In this document: positions 12,424 through 23,793 of the stretch, piece after piece
Numbering within the stretch: the stretch's first letter is position 1
Layout of the letters: the number at the start of each line of letters is the position of its first letter
Assembly (NCBI RefSeq): GCF_001632365.1
Contig: NW_024468556.1
Span: 252,343 to 316,342 of the forward strand
Reading direction: 5' to 3'
Source: Laetiporus sulphureus 93-53
Lineage: Eukaryota > Basidiomycota > Agaricomycetes > Polyporales > Laetiporaceae
DNA length: 64,000 nt
The notes under the pieces: model-generated
What the model saw: the letters and a program-made list of their open reading frames with translations, nothing else
What the model was told of the DNA's origin: nothing
Database searches by the model: none
Position numbers and translations under genes: made by a program

Positions 12424-13653
12424 ATGGGAGCTACTCGCGCTCAGAAGGCGTTATACTTCGTAAAGCTCAAGGAGCTAGTCGTTAAATTCCGTGAGTCCAT
12501 ATGAAGCAAGAACCCATATTATTCCGGCTTAACGCGCTGCATCAGCCTCGATTTTCATCGTCAATGTCGACAATGTCGGTTCAAACCAAATGCACCAGAT
12601 CCGTGTCGCTCTCCGCGGCAAGGGCGTCGTCGTGATGGGTAAAAACACCATGGTCCGCCGTGCCCTCCGTTCGATCCTCAGCGACTTCCCTCAGTTCGAG
12701 CGCCTCCTGCCCCACGTCAAGGGTAACATCGGCTTCGTTTTCACCTCGACCGACCTCAAAGATGTCCGAGACATCATCACCTCGAACAAGGTCGCTGCCC
12801 CCGCCCGTGCAGGTGCCTTCGCCCCGAGAGATGTCACCATCCCTGCAGGTAACACTGGTATGGAGCCCGGCAAGACATCCTTCTTCCAGGCCCTTGGTAT
12901 TCCGACCAAAATCGCCCGTGGTACCATTGAAATCGTGTCCGACGTGCAGGTTGTGACTGCCGGTACCCGTGTCGGTCCTTCCGAGGCGACACTGCTGAAC
13001 ATGTTGAACATTTCTCCGTTCACGTACGGTATGAGCGTCGTTCAGATCTTCGACCAGGGGAACGTCTTCCTCCCATCCATGCTCGACGTCTCGGAGAAGG
13101 AGCTTTTGGACCGGTTCCTGTCCGGTATCCAGACTGTTGCTGCTATCTCCCTGGCTCTGCACTACCCGACGATTGTGTCCGTCATGCATTCGCTTGTCAA
13201 CGCGTACAAGAACGTGCTCGCCGTCTCCATCGCTACTGACTACACTTTCGAAGGCTCTGAGAAGGTTAGTTCGAACCTATCTTTTCATTTGTTTCGTGTC
13301 CTTAGGATGTGTATTTACTCTTACACTGAAAATGCTGAGCGTCCCAAGGACGAATGCTGTTCAAAATGATTTCTGTTCTCTGATGGTTTTCATTCTTGCG
13401 TATTCTTCCGAGCGCTAAGCTGACCATCGTTGCACCGACAGATCAAGGAGGTGCTCGCTAACCCTGAGGCGTTCGCTGCTGCTGCTGCCGCCGCTGCCCC
13501 GGCTGCCGAGGCTGCAGCTGCTGAGGCTGAGGCTGCACCTGCTGCGAAAGAGGAGGAAGAGGAGGAGTCTGAGGGTGACATGGTATGTGTACCTGTGCTA
13601 TGTTCTCAGCATATATTGACGGGTTCTCGTAGGGCTTTGGTCTCTTCGACTAG
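12424..13653 (+). CDS. RPP0: 60S acidic ribosomal protein P0
   Basis: P0 anchors the P1/P2 stalk on the large ribosomal subunit and recruits GTPase factors. [19 protein letters not shown] is encoded in exon 1. After a short intron the body continues through [38 protein letters not shown] and [11 protein letters not shown] to [11 protein letters not shown] longer intron (about 13266-13440) precedes an Ala-rich hinge and an acidic run ending ESEGDM. A final intron then leads to GFGLFD and a stop. The length, about 310 residues, is normal. The last coding exon is only 21 nt (13633-13653) and encodes just the universally conserved factor-binding tip. Codon use is strongly C-ending, as expected for high expression. 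Confidence 0.96.
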
Positions 13654-14147
13654 ATGTTACGCTACCTGCACACTGCCATGCTATGTACCATCTTACGCTT
13701 GCAATGCGACATCGCCCACGCTCGCATTACTGTATTGCCTAATGCATTGCTTTCAGCTTCCTTCCGGTGCTTGAATGGCGAAGGAAGTCTCTTTGAATTT
13801 CTATTTGATTCCTCGGTATCATGGTTCTTGCATCCGCTTGATGGAGCGCTAGTAAATCGACACCACCGATCGTAATTTTTCGCAACGATGTCATCTCGGC
13901 CTTTACTTACCTCTTCTGACAGTGCCTGACCCACACTGGCTTCGATGTGGCTTATTAACCCTGGGAACGGCCCCACGAAGTCGCTGCGGGTTCAATACCG
14001 TCCAGCTAATATAAGACACCCCGGCGTGAAGGGTGCCCGTGTCTTTTTTTTTTGTACATTTACTAATATACCGCGCTATGTGCGGTGGGCCCGTGTCTTC
14101 CGCTCACTTCATCGTCCTCCAACCCTCTCCAGTACGTGTGGATCATC
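13654..14147. promoter_or_regulatory. 3' flank of P0 and promoter of first reductase
   Basis: No gene is seen. It holds a TATA-like taatataag at 14007-14015, about 135 bp before the reductase ATG, and an oligo-T run of about 11 near 14045. Confidence 0.45.
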
Positions 14148-15354
14148 ATGCCAGTGGTCACCTCAGGCAAAGTCCTCGTCACCGGCGCGAATGGCTTCAT
14201 CGGCGTCTGGGTAGTAAAATCACTGCTTGAGCAGGGTCACGCTGTCCGAGGAACCGTGCGCTCGGAGAGAAAGGCGAAACATCTTCGCCATGCATTCGCC
14301 CAATATGGCGATAAGCTCGAGCTCGTCATTGTTGCAGACATTATCAAGGTACGCTTTGGCGTATCGTATACTACCGTATGCTATGCAGTGTGCAGTCGCT
14401 GACTGTTGCTCATGCAGGAGGGAGCGTTCGACGAGGCCGTTAAAGGCATGGATGCGATCGAGCATACCGCCTCGCCTTACCACTTCAAGGCTAACGACCC
14501 CGATGAGCTCATTATACCCGCTGTGCACGGTACAACACGCGTACTCGAGTCCGCCCTCGCGTACGGTTCCTCCATAAAGCGGATCGTCGTCACCTCCTCC
14601 GTGGCCGCCGTCTTGGAGACCCTTCCCGAGCCCAAGGTATTCACGGAGGCAGACTGGAACGATGGCTCCGTTGCGGAAGTGAAGGAGAAGGGCCTCGCAG
14701 CGAGCCAGCCAGGGAAGTACCGCGCGAGCAAGACTTTGGCGGAACGGGCTGCGTGGGAGTTCGTCGAGAAGAACAAGGACAAGATTGGTTGGGACCTTGT
14801 CGTGCTGAACCCGCCTCTGGTGTTTGGGCCAGTGCTGCATGAGGTGGAGTCTACCGATGTGCTAAACGAGAGTATGCACGCCTGGTACCATACCGTGTTC
14901 AAGGGGTCGCAGGACCCGAAGTCGCTGGGCAAGAACGGGTGAGTTTGGCTCCAAGCGTATATGGATGGAATGATGCTCATGAAACACAGGATGGCGTGGG
15001 TCGACGTGCGCGACCTCGCAGATGCTCATGTCCGCGCGATTCAGACAGAGGAAGCCAGCGGTCAACGCTTCATCCTCAGTTCTGGTCCCTTCAAATGGCA
15101 GGATTGGGGTAAGTCTGTCAGATCCTTGATATATCCTAAGTCTCAACCATTTCTGTGCAGTGATCGCATCACGAAAGTGTGGCGCAGACGCGCCGGAGGG
15201 CGACACGACCTACGATCCAGCCAAAGCGGTGCACCACATGATCTTCGACAACACGAAGAGTGTCAAGGTGCTCGGGATGAAGTACCGCAGCATTCAGCAG
15301 ACAACATCCGACATCATTGATGACTTTAAGAAGAGGGGCTGGGTGACAGCTTAG
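14148..15354 (+). CDS. extended SDR NAD(P)-dependent reductase, copy 1 (DFR/GRE2-like)
   Basis: This belongs to the dihydroflavonol-reductase/cinnamoyl-CoA-reductase/Gre2 group of extended SDRs, which reduce aldehydes or ketones with NADPH. The first exon starts MPVVTSGKVLVTGANGFIG, a complete TGxxGxxG nucleotide-binding motif. AIEHTASPYHF and VVTSSVAAV follow, and then the catalytic YxxxK in KYRASKTLAERAAWEFVEKN. VLNPPLVFGP, WVDVRDLADAHVRA and a C-terminal TSDIIDDFKKRGWV complete the fold. About 345 residues in four exons. The neighbour downstream is a close paralogue in the same order and exon pattern. The substrate cannot be told from sequence. Confidence 0.9.
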
Positions 15355-15761
15355 GATTTGGTTCGATTGTGATGGTAGTACTTGTATGGGATGGAAGGAA
15401 GCCTCGACAGAGGCTCTTGATCAGGCCATCAGTTATAAGATGCAGTCAGCCACAGCTCACTTCCTTCTGTTCAACTAACATCTTTACAGTTCGCGTTTCT
15501 GATCGCTGTCTGGACTGCGTGCACGATGTATCTGAATGATCTTGGCATTGATTAATCTGTTTGCGTGAAATATGGCCCTTAGTTGGCGTATCGGATGCTG
15601 TTGGCAATAAGATCGCACCTCCGATGCCATATTTCTGACAAAGCTGGTGCAGGGACCTGCGTCTATATAAAGGGTCCCGCTGAGCCTCGCAAGGATTCCG
15701 TTTCTCCGAACCCGTCTACGCAGCAGCCACGACACGGTCCTGACTCGGTACGCTGATCACC
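15355..15761. promoter_or_regulatory. spacer and promoter of second reductase, with TATA box
   Basis: A canonical TATATAAAG lies at 15664-15672, 90 bp upstream of the second reductase ATG. Nothing coding is seen in the rest. Confidence 0.6.
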
Positions 15762-16973
15762 ATGCCGGTAGTCGCGACAGGGACAGTCCTCGTCACCGGG
15801 GCCAATGGCTACATCGCCATGTGGGTGGTACGCACGTTGCTGCAGGCGGGATACTCTGTCCGTGGGACCGTACGCTCCGAGGGCAAGGCGAAGCACCTCC
15901 GACAGGTGTTCGCCTCGTATGGCAACAAGCTCGAAATTTTGATCGTCGAGGACATCACTCGGGTACGTCTCTTCGCATAATTACGCAGGCAACCCCCATG
16001 AGGCTCACTTGCTTTGGTACTCTATAGCAAGGAGCGTTCGACGAGGCTGTGAAGGGCGTCGATGCGATCGAGCATACTGCCTCGCCCTTCCACTTCAAGG
16101 CCGATGACCCAGAGGAGCTCATCGTGCCCGCCGTGCAGGGCACGACCCGCATACTCGAGTCCGCACTCGCGAACGGTACCACCGTGAAGCGCGTCGTTGT
16201 GACGTCGTCCACCGCGTCCGTGATGCACCCGCAAGATACGCCGCGCGCGTTCTCCGAGCTCGATTGGAACGACGCCGCGATCAATGAGGTGAAGGAGAAG
16301 GGGCGCGGGGCGAGCCAGCCCGCGAAGTACCGCGCGAGCAAGACGCTCGCGGAGCGCGCGGCATGGGAGTTTGTCGAGAAGAACAAGGGCGCGACTGGGT
16401 GGGACCTCGTCGTGCTGAACCCACCGTACGTGTTTGGACCGGCTACTCAGGAGGTCGGCGCGCCGGAGGCGTTAAACGAGAGTATGCTCGATTGGTTCCA
16501 TAGCGTGTTCAAGGGGTCGCGGGATGCGAAGCAGCTCTCCGCCGTAGGGTAAGTGTACGATGGTGCTCTGCGCCTTACTGCTGATACTGATACTCGTGCA
16601 TAGATCATCATGGATCGACGTGCGCGACCTGGCTGATGCGCATTTACTTGCTCTTCAAAAAGAAGAAGCAGGCGGCGAACGTATCATCATCTCTGAGGGC
16701 GTGTTCAAGTGGCAGGACTTTGGTGAATACATTCATGGATGCATTCACCTCGCATACATTAGCCTGACACATCATTCGTCAGTGAACGCAGCCCGCAAGT
16801 ATGGCGCCAAGATACCCGAGGGCGACACTTCCTATGACATCAAGACGGCGACGCACGACATCATGTATGACACATCCAAAGCGGCCAGATTGCTCGGGCT
16901 GAAGTATCACTCGATCGAACAGTCGACCAAGGATATCATGGATGATTTTAAGGCCAGGCACTGGATTCCGTGA
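15762..16973 (+). CDS. extended SDR NAD(P)-dependent reductase, copy 2
   Basis: This is a tandem paralogue of the reductase ending at 15354, with the same start (MPVVATGTVLVTG), exon pattern and catalytic YRASKTLAERAAWEF. The nucleotide-binding loop reads TGANGYIA, so the last glycine of TGxxGxxG is alanine; copy 1 has glycine. AIEHTASPFHFKADDPEE, VVTSSTASV and VLNPPYVFGP are intact, and the end reads TKDIMDDFKARHWIP. About 345 residues. A strong TATA box lies upstream. The duplication is not very recent: many third positions and several residues differ. Change of substrate or cofactor handling is possible but unproven. Confidence 0.9.
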
Positions 16974-17944
16974 GCGAGTAGATCGAAGGAATAGAAATAA
17001 AGTGTAGTTTGTAATGATACCTGCCGTGAAATTTACGAAAGGTGTGAGCACTAAGGTCTGCTGTCGGGCGCGGGTGGCATTAGCTGAATCGAGCTCTGCG
17101 CCAGGACGTCACTGGGTGTGGGATAATTACTATGCGCCAGGATCTTGGGCTTAGATGCATAGTGATCGCAACTCTTTTAGTGGCCGACAAGTCGACAGCT
17201 CATTCAATAGACGGACATAGTTATTCGACAAACCTTCGAACACAGCAGGAATAGCTCAGTTTTCTGACGGAGGCCATGCCAGATCGCGGAGCATACGGAG
17301 ACCACTGAAAAGAAATACCACGGAATGAATCACAGGAAGGGGACGTCTTTTGGAGTTGAGAATGGGCCATAGATCATGTTTCACAATTGCTGAGGTGTCA
17401 TCTTCAAAGTATCAAGGAACGACTTTCTTCCTCGGTAAGTGAAGGTTGAATCTGAGCACAATCCTTGATCAGTTGGCTCTCATTTACGTTTTTCTGTCCA
17501 GCTGCACAATATTCTATGAATATCTCATCACAGGGCGCTGTCGCCAATGTTCATGTCAGTGACGTAAAGCCTTCATGATGTACCAAGTCTGTTTGACTTT
17601 GAGCCACCATGATTGCGACGTCTCAACCCTTCGCTCACCTTCATGAAACGTCCACTGACATCGTTCCAGCAACTTCTGTGGCCAGTCCTTCGAGGGCTTG
17701 CCGCATCCTTCTGGCAAGTTTCCGGCTTGGACGCTCATGGGCGTTTTCCCTCGGTTCTCGCTTGTTCGGGGTTGAAACGATTTGTCCACTTTATATCTCC
17801 TGACTTCTCTTCCCTCCAAGAAGGGGATATATGCTATCTGCCAAAGGGAGACAAGTCCAGCGTTTTAGATAACGGGACCTCCGTCAGCAGCCACGATTTC
17901 CCTCCAGGTAGACCGTAGTGACGCCGTCTCTGAATAGTCCCGGT
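16974..17944. other. gene-poor stretch
   Basis: I see no convincing gene. Short open frames around 17556-17920 have no motif and no splice logic. Confidence 0.4.
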
Positions 17945-18412
17945 CTATATCACCTCAATATCCACCTCAACGACTTCGCTCCTACCCGACGCATTGATAG
18001 CCCTGCGAATGGAGACATCGTCCCTGTTGTCGCATGACTTAATGATCGAGTGCAAGACAATCTTCCCCGCAAGGTGGTGTAGGCGAATCAGATCGGCAAT
18101 GTGCTCACTTTGATATTTTTGATGAGACAGATTAATCTTCAGGTGCCCTTGATCTATTTTCCCGTTTGATTTCTCCTATCGCGAAAGGCGTATCTCTATC
18201 TCATGCGTGCGTCAATCAGGATTACAGGAAGCTCACGTCACTCCGAGTCGGACAACTGGCGTCTGGTATGCCAAAAAAACCGCTGAGCACATCGAGCATA
18301 CGTGAGAATCCATCACACACGTTGGCCGGAAAGGGCACATCTACTCGAATCTTCACATCGACCCTCCAGAAAGAGCCGGTAGAAAGATCATGAGATGTGC
18401 TCAAACGGTAGA
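17945..18412 (-). pseudogene. unidentified gene or gene remnant
   Basis: Two stretches read as real protein when spliced. The 5' one gives GLYRLSTSHDLSTGSFWRVD, then FPANVCDGFSRMLDVLSGFF, ending TRSD at a GTGAGC donor (18236). The 3' one resumes in phase after a CTGAAG acceptor with LSHQKYQSEHIADLIRLHH and ends VVEVDIEVI at a stop at 17945-17947. The 100-nt intron is longer than usual here. Upstream, stops close the frame by about 18430 and no start ATG is found, so this may be a truncated gene. Farther upstream (about 18580-18640) an out-of-frame piece reads GRSGPGKS, like a P-loop. I do not recognise the family. Confidence 0.4.
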
Positions 18413-19023
18413 GCCCCTTCTTGCTTTCACGTTATGTATTATGTATTCGGGCTCAATCGAGAACAACCCAGTGACGGAATTTCAACTAGAGGGCCCGGGA
18501 GTGAGTCGTTGCTTGTGCGCGCCGGAGACTACATGGCGTAGATCCTCAGCGGAAGCCGTGGAAGGCAGTGCTGCCTGCGATGGAAACTGATAGTGAACCG
18601 CGGACTTACCAGGTCCAGAACGTCCATGCAGCACTATATTGTAGCCTCAAGCATGTTCATCATATTTCTAGCTATGCAAATAAGACCACGACCGTTCGTA
18701 GAGGCATGCCGGTGGACGATTCTCGAAGTGCAACACCTGCCATAATGGGCGGGCAGAGTGGTATGGCTAAGGTAAATAACCGAAATCGAAATCCGTTGAA
18801 AATCCCATTGGACGGATATCAGATCAGGCTAAGTCTATGTTTGAGCGTTTATCAAAATCCTTTCGTTCAATCTTCGTGCATGTGACATCATGGATAAGTC
18901 CCTCGTTGACGCGCTTTATTACGCGGGGGATTGCGTTCTGCTCCTCCGCATTTCTACCCTCGTCGTCGTTCTCGTCGTCGACGCTCCCGCCCTCGCCACC
19001 GTATCTGTCGTCGTCTGCCGACT
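18413..19023. other. upstream region of TPS1
   Basis: This is mostly promoter and 5' UTR of TPS1. The only other signal is the short P-loop-like string on the minus strand described with the neighbouring remnant. Confidence 0.4.
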
Positions 19024-21047
19024 ATGCCCTCCCTTTCGAGCTCGCCCATCGAGTTGTCCTCTCCACAGCTCCCGGTGCTCAAAGGCCAACAGGGTCGCCT
19101 CATCGTAGTCTCGAACCGTCTCCCCGTCACTATCACCAAGGATGCCTCGGGCGAGTACCACTTTAAGATGTCATCCGGTGGGCTCGTATCCGCCCTTTCC
19201 GGATGTAAAAAGACCATGTCTTTCATGTGGATTGGCTGGCCGGGCTTCTTCATCCCTCTCAAGGACCGCCCAATAGTCGATCGCCGCCTCAAGGAGGAGT
19301 ATTCATGTCAAGCCGTGTACCTCGATGATGATGTCGCCGATAGACATTACAACGGTTTCAGTAACTCCATCCTCTGGCCGCTCTTCCATTATCATCCCGG
19401 CGAGATGAACTTTGAGGAAGAGAACTGGCTTGCGTACAGGCAAGCGAACATGGCGTTCGCAGAAGCCATCCTAAAGCAGCTCTCTCCCGGATCGATGGTC
19501 TGGGTACAAGACTACCATCTTATGCTACTGCCGATGCTTCTCCGCACTCTGATTGACGGACCGAAGAATTGCAGCAAAACGACGCGTGCCGAGCTCGCGC
19601 GCATTCTAGAGGGTATGGAGGTAGACGAGATCGAGCCACCCCGGCTGCCAGACATCAGGATCGGCTTCTTCTTGCACACACCATTCCCGTCAAGTGAAAT
19701 CTACAGGTGAGCTGCTTCGTAGTCAGCCATGTTATTCCAAACGGACGGAATCGAGCTGCGGATTTTACGGGATGCGCCTTGTCCATGGTGACCTGATCAA
19801 TTCTGAGGTCCGCAGACGGAGTGCACGGGCTACTATGAGTAATTTAATTGCATGCAGGCTGCCGGATTGTGGCGAATGCCGATGTTATTTATGCTCACCT
19901 GCCGGAATCTAACTGACCTCACTTTTTCCAGAATTCTGCCTGTGCGGCGAGAGATCTTGCTTGGAATTCTCTACTCCGACCTGATTGGTTTCCACACCTA
20001 CGATTACGCGCGGCACTTTCTATCTTCATGTACGCGAATTTTGGGCCTTCCGACGATGCCAAACGGAGTCGAGTTCGAAGGACGGCTCGCGCATGTCGGA
20101 ACGTTCCCAATCGGGATCGATCCAACTTCGTTCACAGATAACCTGAAGAGGGAGAGCGTACGAAAACGCATTGCACAGCTGCAGCAGCGGTTCAAGGATG
20201 TGAAGGTCATCGTTGGCGTTGACCGACTGGACTACATCAAGGGCGTGCCGCAGAAGCTGCACGCGCTGGAGTTGTTCTTGAGCCAGCATCCGGAGTGGAT
20301 AGGCAAGGTGGTACTCGCCCAGCTGGCTGTGCCGTCGAGGCAGGATGTGGAGGAATACCAGAATCTGCGAGCAACGGTGAATGAGCTCGTCGGGCGGATA
20401 AACGGTCGATTCGGGACCGTTGACTTTGTGCCAATCCATTTCATGCACAAGAGTCTTCCATTCGATGAGCTGTGTGCTCTCTATGCTGTCAGCGACGTGT
20501 GCCTGGTTAGTTCCACGAGGGATGGTATGAACTTGGTGGGTCCTGTCGATTGCTGGTGATGAATAGGATGCTTATGCGACGCAGGTGTCATACGAATACA
20601 TCGCGTGTCAGCAGGAGCGGCAAGGTGTCCTAATACTGTCTGAGTTTGCGGGGGCAGCCCAGAGCTTGAACGGTAGCATTGTCGTGAACCCCTGGGACTC
20701 GCAAGAAGTCGCGGATGCGATCTTCCAGGCAGTCACGATGGATGCGGAGACGAGGGCTGAGAACGAGAAGAAGCTGTTCAAGGTACGCTTTATACATGCT
20801 TGCCGATCCTGACTTGTCGTTGACCCTTGCAAACCAGTACGTCACCAAATATTCCGCGGCATACTGGGGAACGTCGTTTGTTGGCGAGATGACAAAGCTG
20901 CGTACGCCGGAGTCGGACCTGGCAGATATAGATGGGGGCGGCCAAGCGGAACTTAAGCCCCAGCGGGAGGACGCCACGGGCAGCGTTCTCGTCAACGGGA
21001 GTGTTCCTTCGACGCCACCCGTGAATGCGCCTGCAAAGGCCGCATAG
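19024..21047 (+). CDS. TPS1: alpha,alpha-trehalose-phosphate synthase (UDP-forming)
   Basis: This makes trehalose-6-phosphate from UDP-glucose and glucose-6-phosphate in the cytosol (GT20 family). I chose the ATG at 19024 (MPSLSSSPIELS) because the frame upstream is Arg-rich low-complexity sequence and the family starts close to RLIVVSNRLPV. Conserved blocks follow in order: SSGGLVSALSG, WIGWPG, NGFSNSILWPLFHY, VWVQDYHLMLLP, IGFFLHTPFPSSEIYR, then after an intron ILLGILYSDLIGFHTYDYARHF, VDRLDYIKGVPQK, LVSSTRDGMNL and LILSEFAGAAQSL. About 560 residues. Four coding exons: the first intron is 225 nt (19707-19931), four times longer than usual here, and the others are about 50 nt. The phosphatase domain of TPS2 is absent, as expected for the synthase. 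Confidence 0.95.
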
Positions 21048-22328
21048 CGTGTTGCGCAGTCATGAGGAGACAGGAGTATTTTTATTCGATTCCGTCAACT
21101 GGAAAAGCGGTGTTGCAATGTTGTGGATGTTGATGCTGTACAATTTCTCTAGCCCAGATGTACGTGAAAGGAACAGTGTGAGAGATACAGCGCAAGGCGT
21201 CGCCGCTCCGTGATCTGATCCCTCCCGTGCCCATGTATTTGTCCCATCTTATCCGCACATCACAATTGGCGTTAACGACCATATATGTTTCGACGACCAC
21301 AATTCACGAGCCATTATTCGTTCATCCATCGCACACTGATTCATATTGTTTTTCCTATACTGTTTCCCTTTATGTCGCGTTCGACTGGTATTACACGAAA
21401 TTAGTATCTCGAGTACTTAGATGCACATATATGATCATAGAGAACACAATGAATCTCATCGACGATGACCACCGTTCACGTTCAACGTTCAGGTGCTGTT
21501 CAAAATTGATATTAAACAACGCCTATCGTTCAGGTTCGGATTCCGATTGCGTCGTGAGGGATACGTTCATATAGACGAAACCATGCTCCAGTATACGAGG
21601 GTACCAGTGATAATGAACTTCGTTAGGTCAGGCTAGTATGTCATTGTAGCAAGGGACTCTTGAAGCTTGTCTCCCCTAGGCAGACAACAAAATACCTCCT
21701 TCTCTGAGGGACGGAGGTCAGGAGGTAATAAGGTCTGCTTCAATTCGCGCCTGTCAGACCGTAGCACAGACATTCAAACGCGTGTCGCCTCGATTAGGAA
21801 ATGCCGAGACATGCCGCATGAAGCCGACGACGTGCCGCTGTCATGTCTCACGGATTCTCCCGGACGGTGGCGCGAGCTCATAGCACAGAGGATGCCTGCA
21901 GCTTGCGATGTCTCTGGATGCAAATGAGCAATGAAGATATATCAATATTCATTCTGGATCAAAAGCCATGATTTTTTCGAAAGAAACCAGCAGGCTTCCT
22001 CTCCTTATATTAGTGAATAAAGCTACCTAACACCCTGTCACGAAGCTGCTGAATATGTCATATGAGTTTGGAATGTAGAGAATGGCATACAGTTGTGAAT
22101 ATGGAAAGGTCATCAATTAAAATTTGGATGTTCTATGTAGACTTGGAGGATCATAGGGTAACAGAACCGAAGGTGGATGCAGAGGTAGACCCATTGTACA
22201 AGATCCGATCGACGTGTTTCGGAGATGAAAACGCTTACGTAACTCCGAAAGCGTGTCCTACGGTCTAAGGGTAGGGAATTGAACCAGACTACCTTGAATT
22301 TGCAAAAACTTACCAAAGGAATCAAGAC
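21048..22328. other. gene-poor intergenic stretch
   Basis: This is the 3' flank of TPS1 followed by sequence with only short unsupported open frames (for example 21667-21927). It is somewhat AT-richer than the genes. I see nothing recognisable. Confidence 0.4.
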
Positions 22329-22419
22329 CGACACCAGCAGGGTTCGAACCTGCGCTCCCATAGGGAAACAGATAAGAACACATTCGAATCTGTCGCCTTA
22401 ACCACTTGGCTATAGTGTC
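22329..22419 (-). tRNA. tRNA-Ser(CGA): tRNA-Ser(CGA) with a 9-nt intron
   Basis: Read on the minus strand, the acceptor stem GACACTA pairs with TGGTGTC, with discriminator G. The D-arm region is GCCAAGTGGTTAAGGC. The anticodon stem ACAGA pairs with TCTGT, and the loop starts TTCGAA with anticodon CGA. A 9-nt intron (22374-22382 on the plus strand) sits after position 37, the normal eukaryotic site. A long variable arm with stem TCCC/GGGA, typical of class II serine tRNA, precedes the T arm GCAGG-TTCGAAC-CCTGC. All stems close without mismatch except a normal G-T wobble. Confidence 0.93.
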
Positions 22420-23793
22420 ATCTTTCAAGGGAAGAGAGTAACAATATCTGTTCAGTTTATTGCCGGACGAGCATAAATCAAGGCGCGCAATGCGATGGTC
22501 AACTCAAACGCGAAACGATTGAATGAGCGGATGATCACGAACAACGCCTGCGTAAATGAGGTCAATCGGGTGTGGGACAATGTAGTGGCGACCACACACC
22601 AAACGTGTAACGATGGCCATCGTGACAGATGTGATGGCAGTGGAAGGGCTGAGTGCCAGTTAGAGCTGGGATTCGTGCCTATCGCTGGTGCAACTGTAAT
22701 GACTTCTTTAGTAATTTCATTGCGCGTCCGAACGTCTTATCTGACAACGAAGAAGCGCCTCTGGTAAGAAGAGGTCCCACCATAGGCCTTCAAGCAGCGT
22801 TTGCGACATGAGTGATCGTACTACGCGTATTCATCGGCACCCGAGTCGGATGAATGTTATGGCCAGCCTCCGGATTGGAGGATCACTTAGCATATTGGAC
22901 TTCGAATCAATGAACACCTAGACGAAGCAGTGCGTCTAGAGAACAGCATGTAGTTAGAGTGCAACCTACCCCGCATAATCACCAGTGGCCTATCAGATAG
23001 AAATAGATGCCCGCCAACAAATCACATGAATAAGATCGGTGGCACTACGAAAGCCGCGATAGCGGAGGCCACCACTTAGAAAGTGCAACGGAATAGCAAG
23101 CAGAGGTAGATCATGAGAGCTGTCGCAGTCCCGCGCGGCAGTGCGGGTGCCTTAACGTACCGCAAGCGCAGCAGAAAGTGTTGGAGAAGGTAGCTTTGTA
23201 ATACCCCGAGTAGAGCGGTGCTTTCCTCGAGAGCACAGAAGGTGAGATACGAGCCGGCATGCATTGTATGGGAGGCCTGGGATCGCCCATTTTAGTCCGG
23301 CTGACAAAGCTCTCATCAAAATGACGTGCTATGCCACACGTCCACTAATGCGCTATTTTTTAGCAGACGCAAAGAGCATTCAGAGCATGTCCGGAGCCCG
23401 ACAGTGCAGTAGAATGGCATAAATTGTAGCTGGCAAACTCGGGAGCCGCGGCAGAAGATATGACGAGGGCAAAGAAGTTGACGCCGGGATCGGAGCAGCG
23501 CACATCTCGATCAACACGTGATCGGTCCAGCAGCGCCTCCGGAGGAGTTGCTCACCAATTCGTGACCAATCTTAGGGGACCATTTGTAAAGGCGCTCTTA
23601 TACGCCCATTCACGCTGATTCCTCCGCTCCTTGGGTCTTTACATATCGCAGCGCGACGCTCCTTTCGCAGCCGGTCGACCAACTCCAGGTGCTTGCTCGC
23701 GCTCTTCGCTCTTTGCCTCCGTTCTCAGCACTATCCTATACTATCCCGGACTGTTTCTCTAACACATCCTCCCCGCCATTCCTGCGTGCATTC
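22420..23793. other. gene-poor intergenic stretch
   Basis: No gene is recognised. An open frame at 22495-22767 has no family resemblance and no ATG context of note. The last 200 bp are probably the DsbA-like promoter, with pyrimidine-rich tracts. Confidence 0.4.

Noticed and set aside
12581..13189. 202-codon frame antisense to the P0 gene
   Set aside because: It mirrors the strongly codon-biased P0 exon. Antisense frames of this kind arise from C-ending codons and it has no family motif.
13390..13581. Ala/Ser-rich minus frame opposite the P0 hinge
   Set aside because: It is the mirror of the Ala-rich P0 hinge.
14220..14840. 206-codon antisense frame over reductase copy 1
   Set aside because: It is a shadow of the coding exon with no motif of its own.
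18931..19023. N-terminal extension of TPS1
   Set aside because: The extension is an Arg-rich low-complexity run absent in the family, and the ATG at 19024 fits the usual start.
22495..22767. 90-codon frame after the tRNA
   Set aside because: No motif. Its GTG/GCA-rich composition looks like intergenic DNA.
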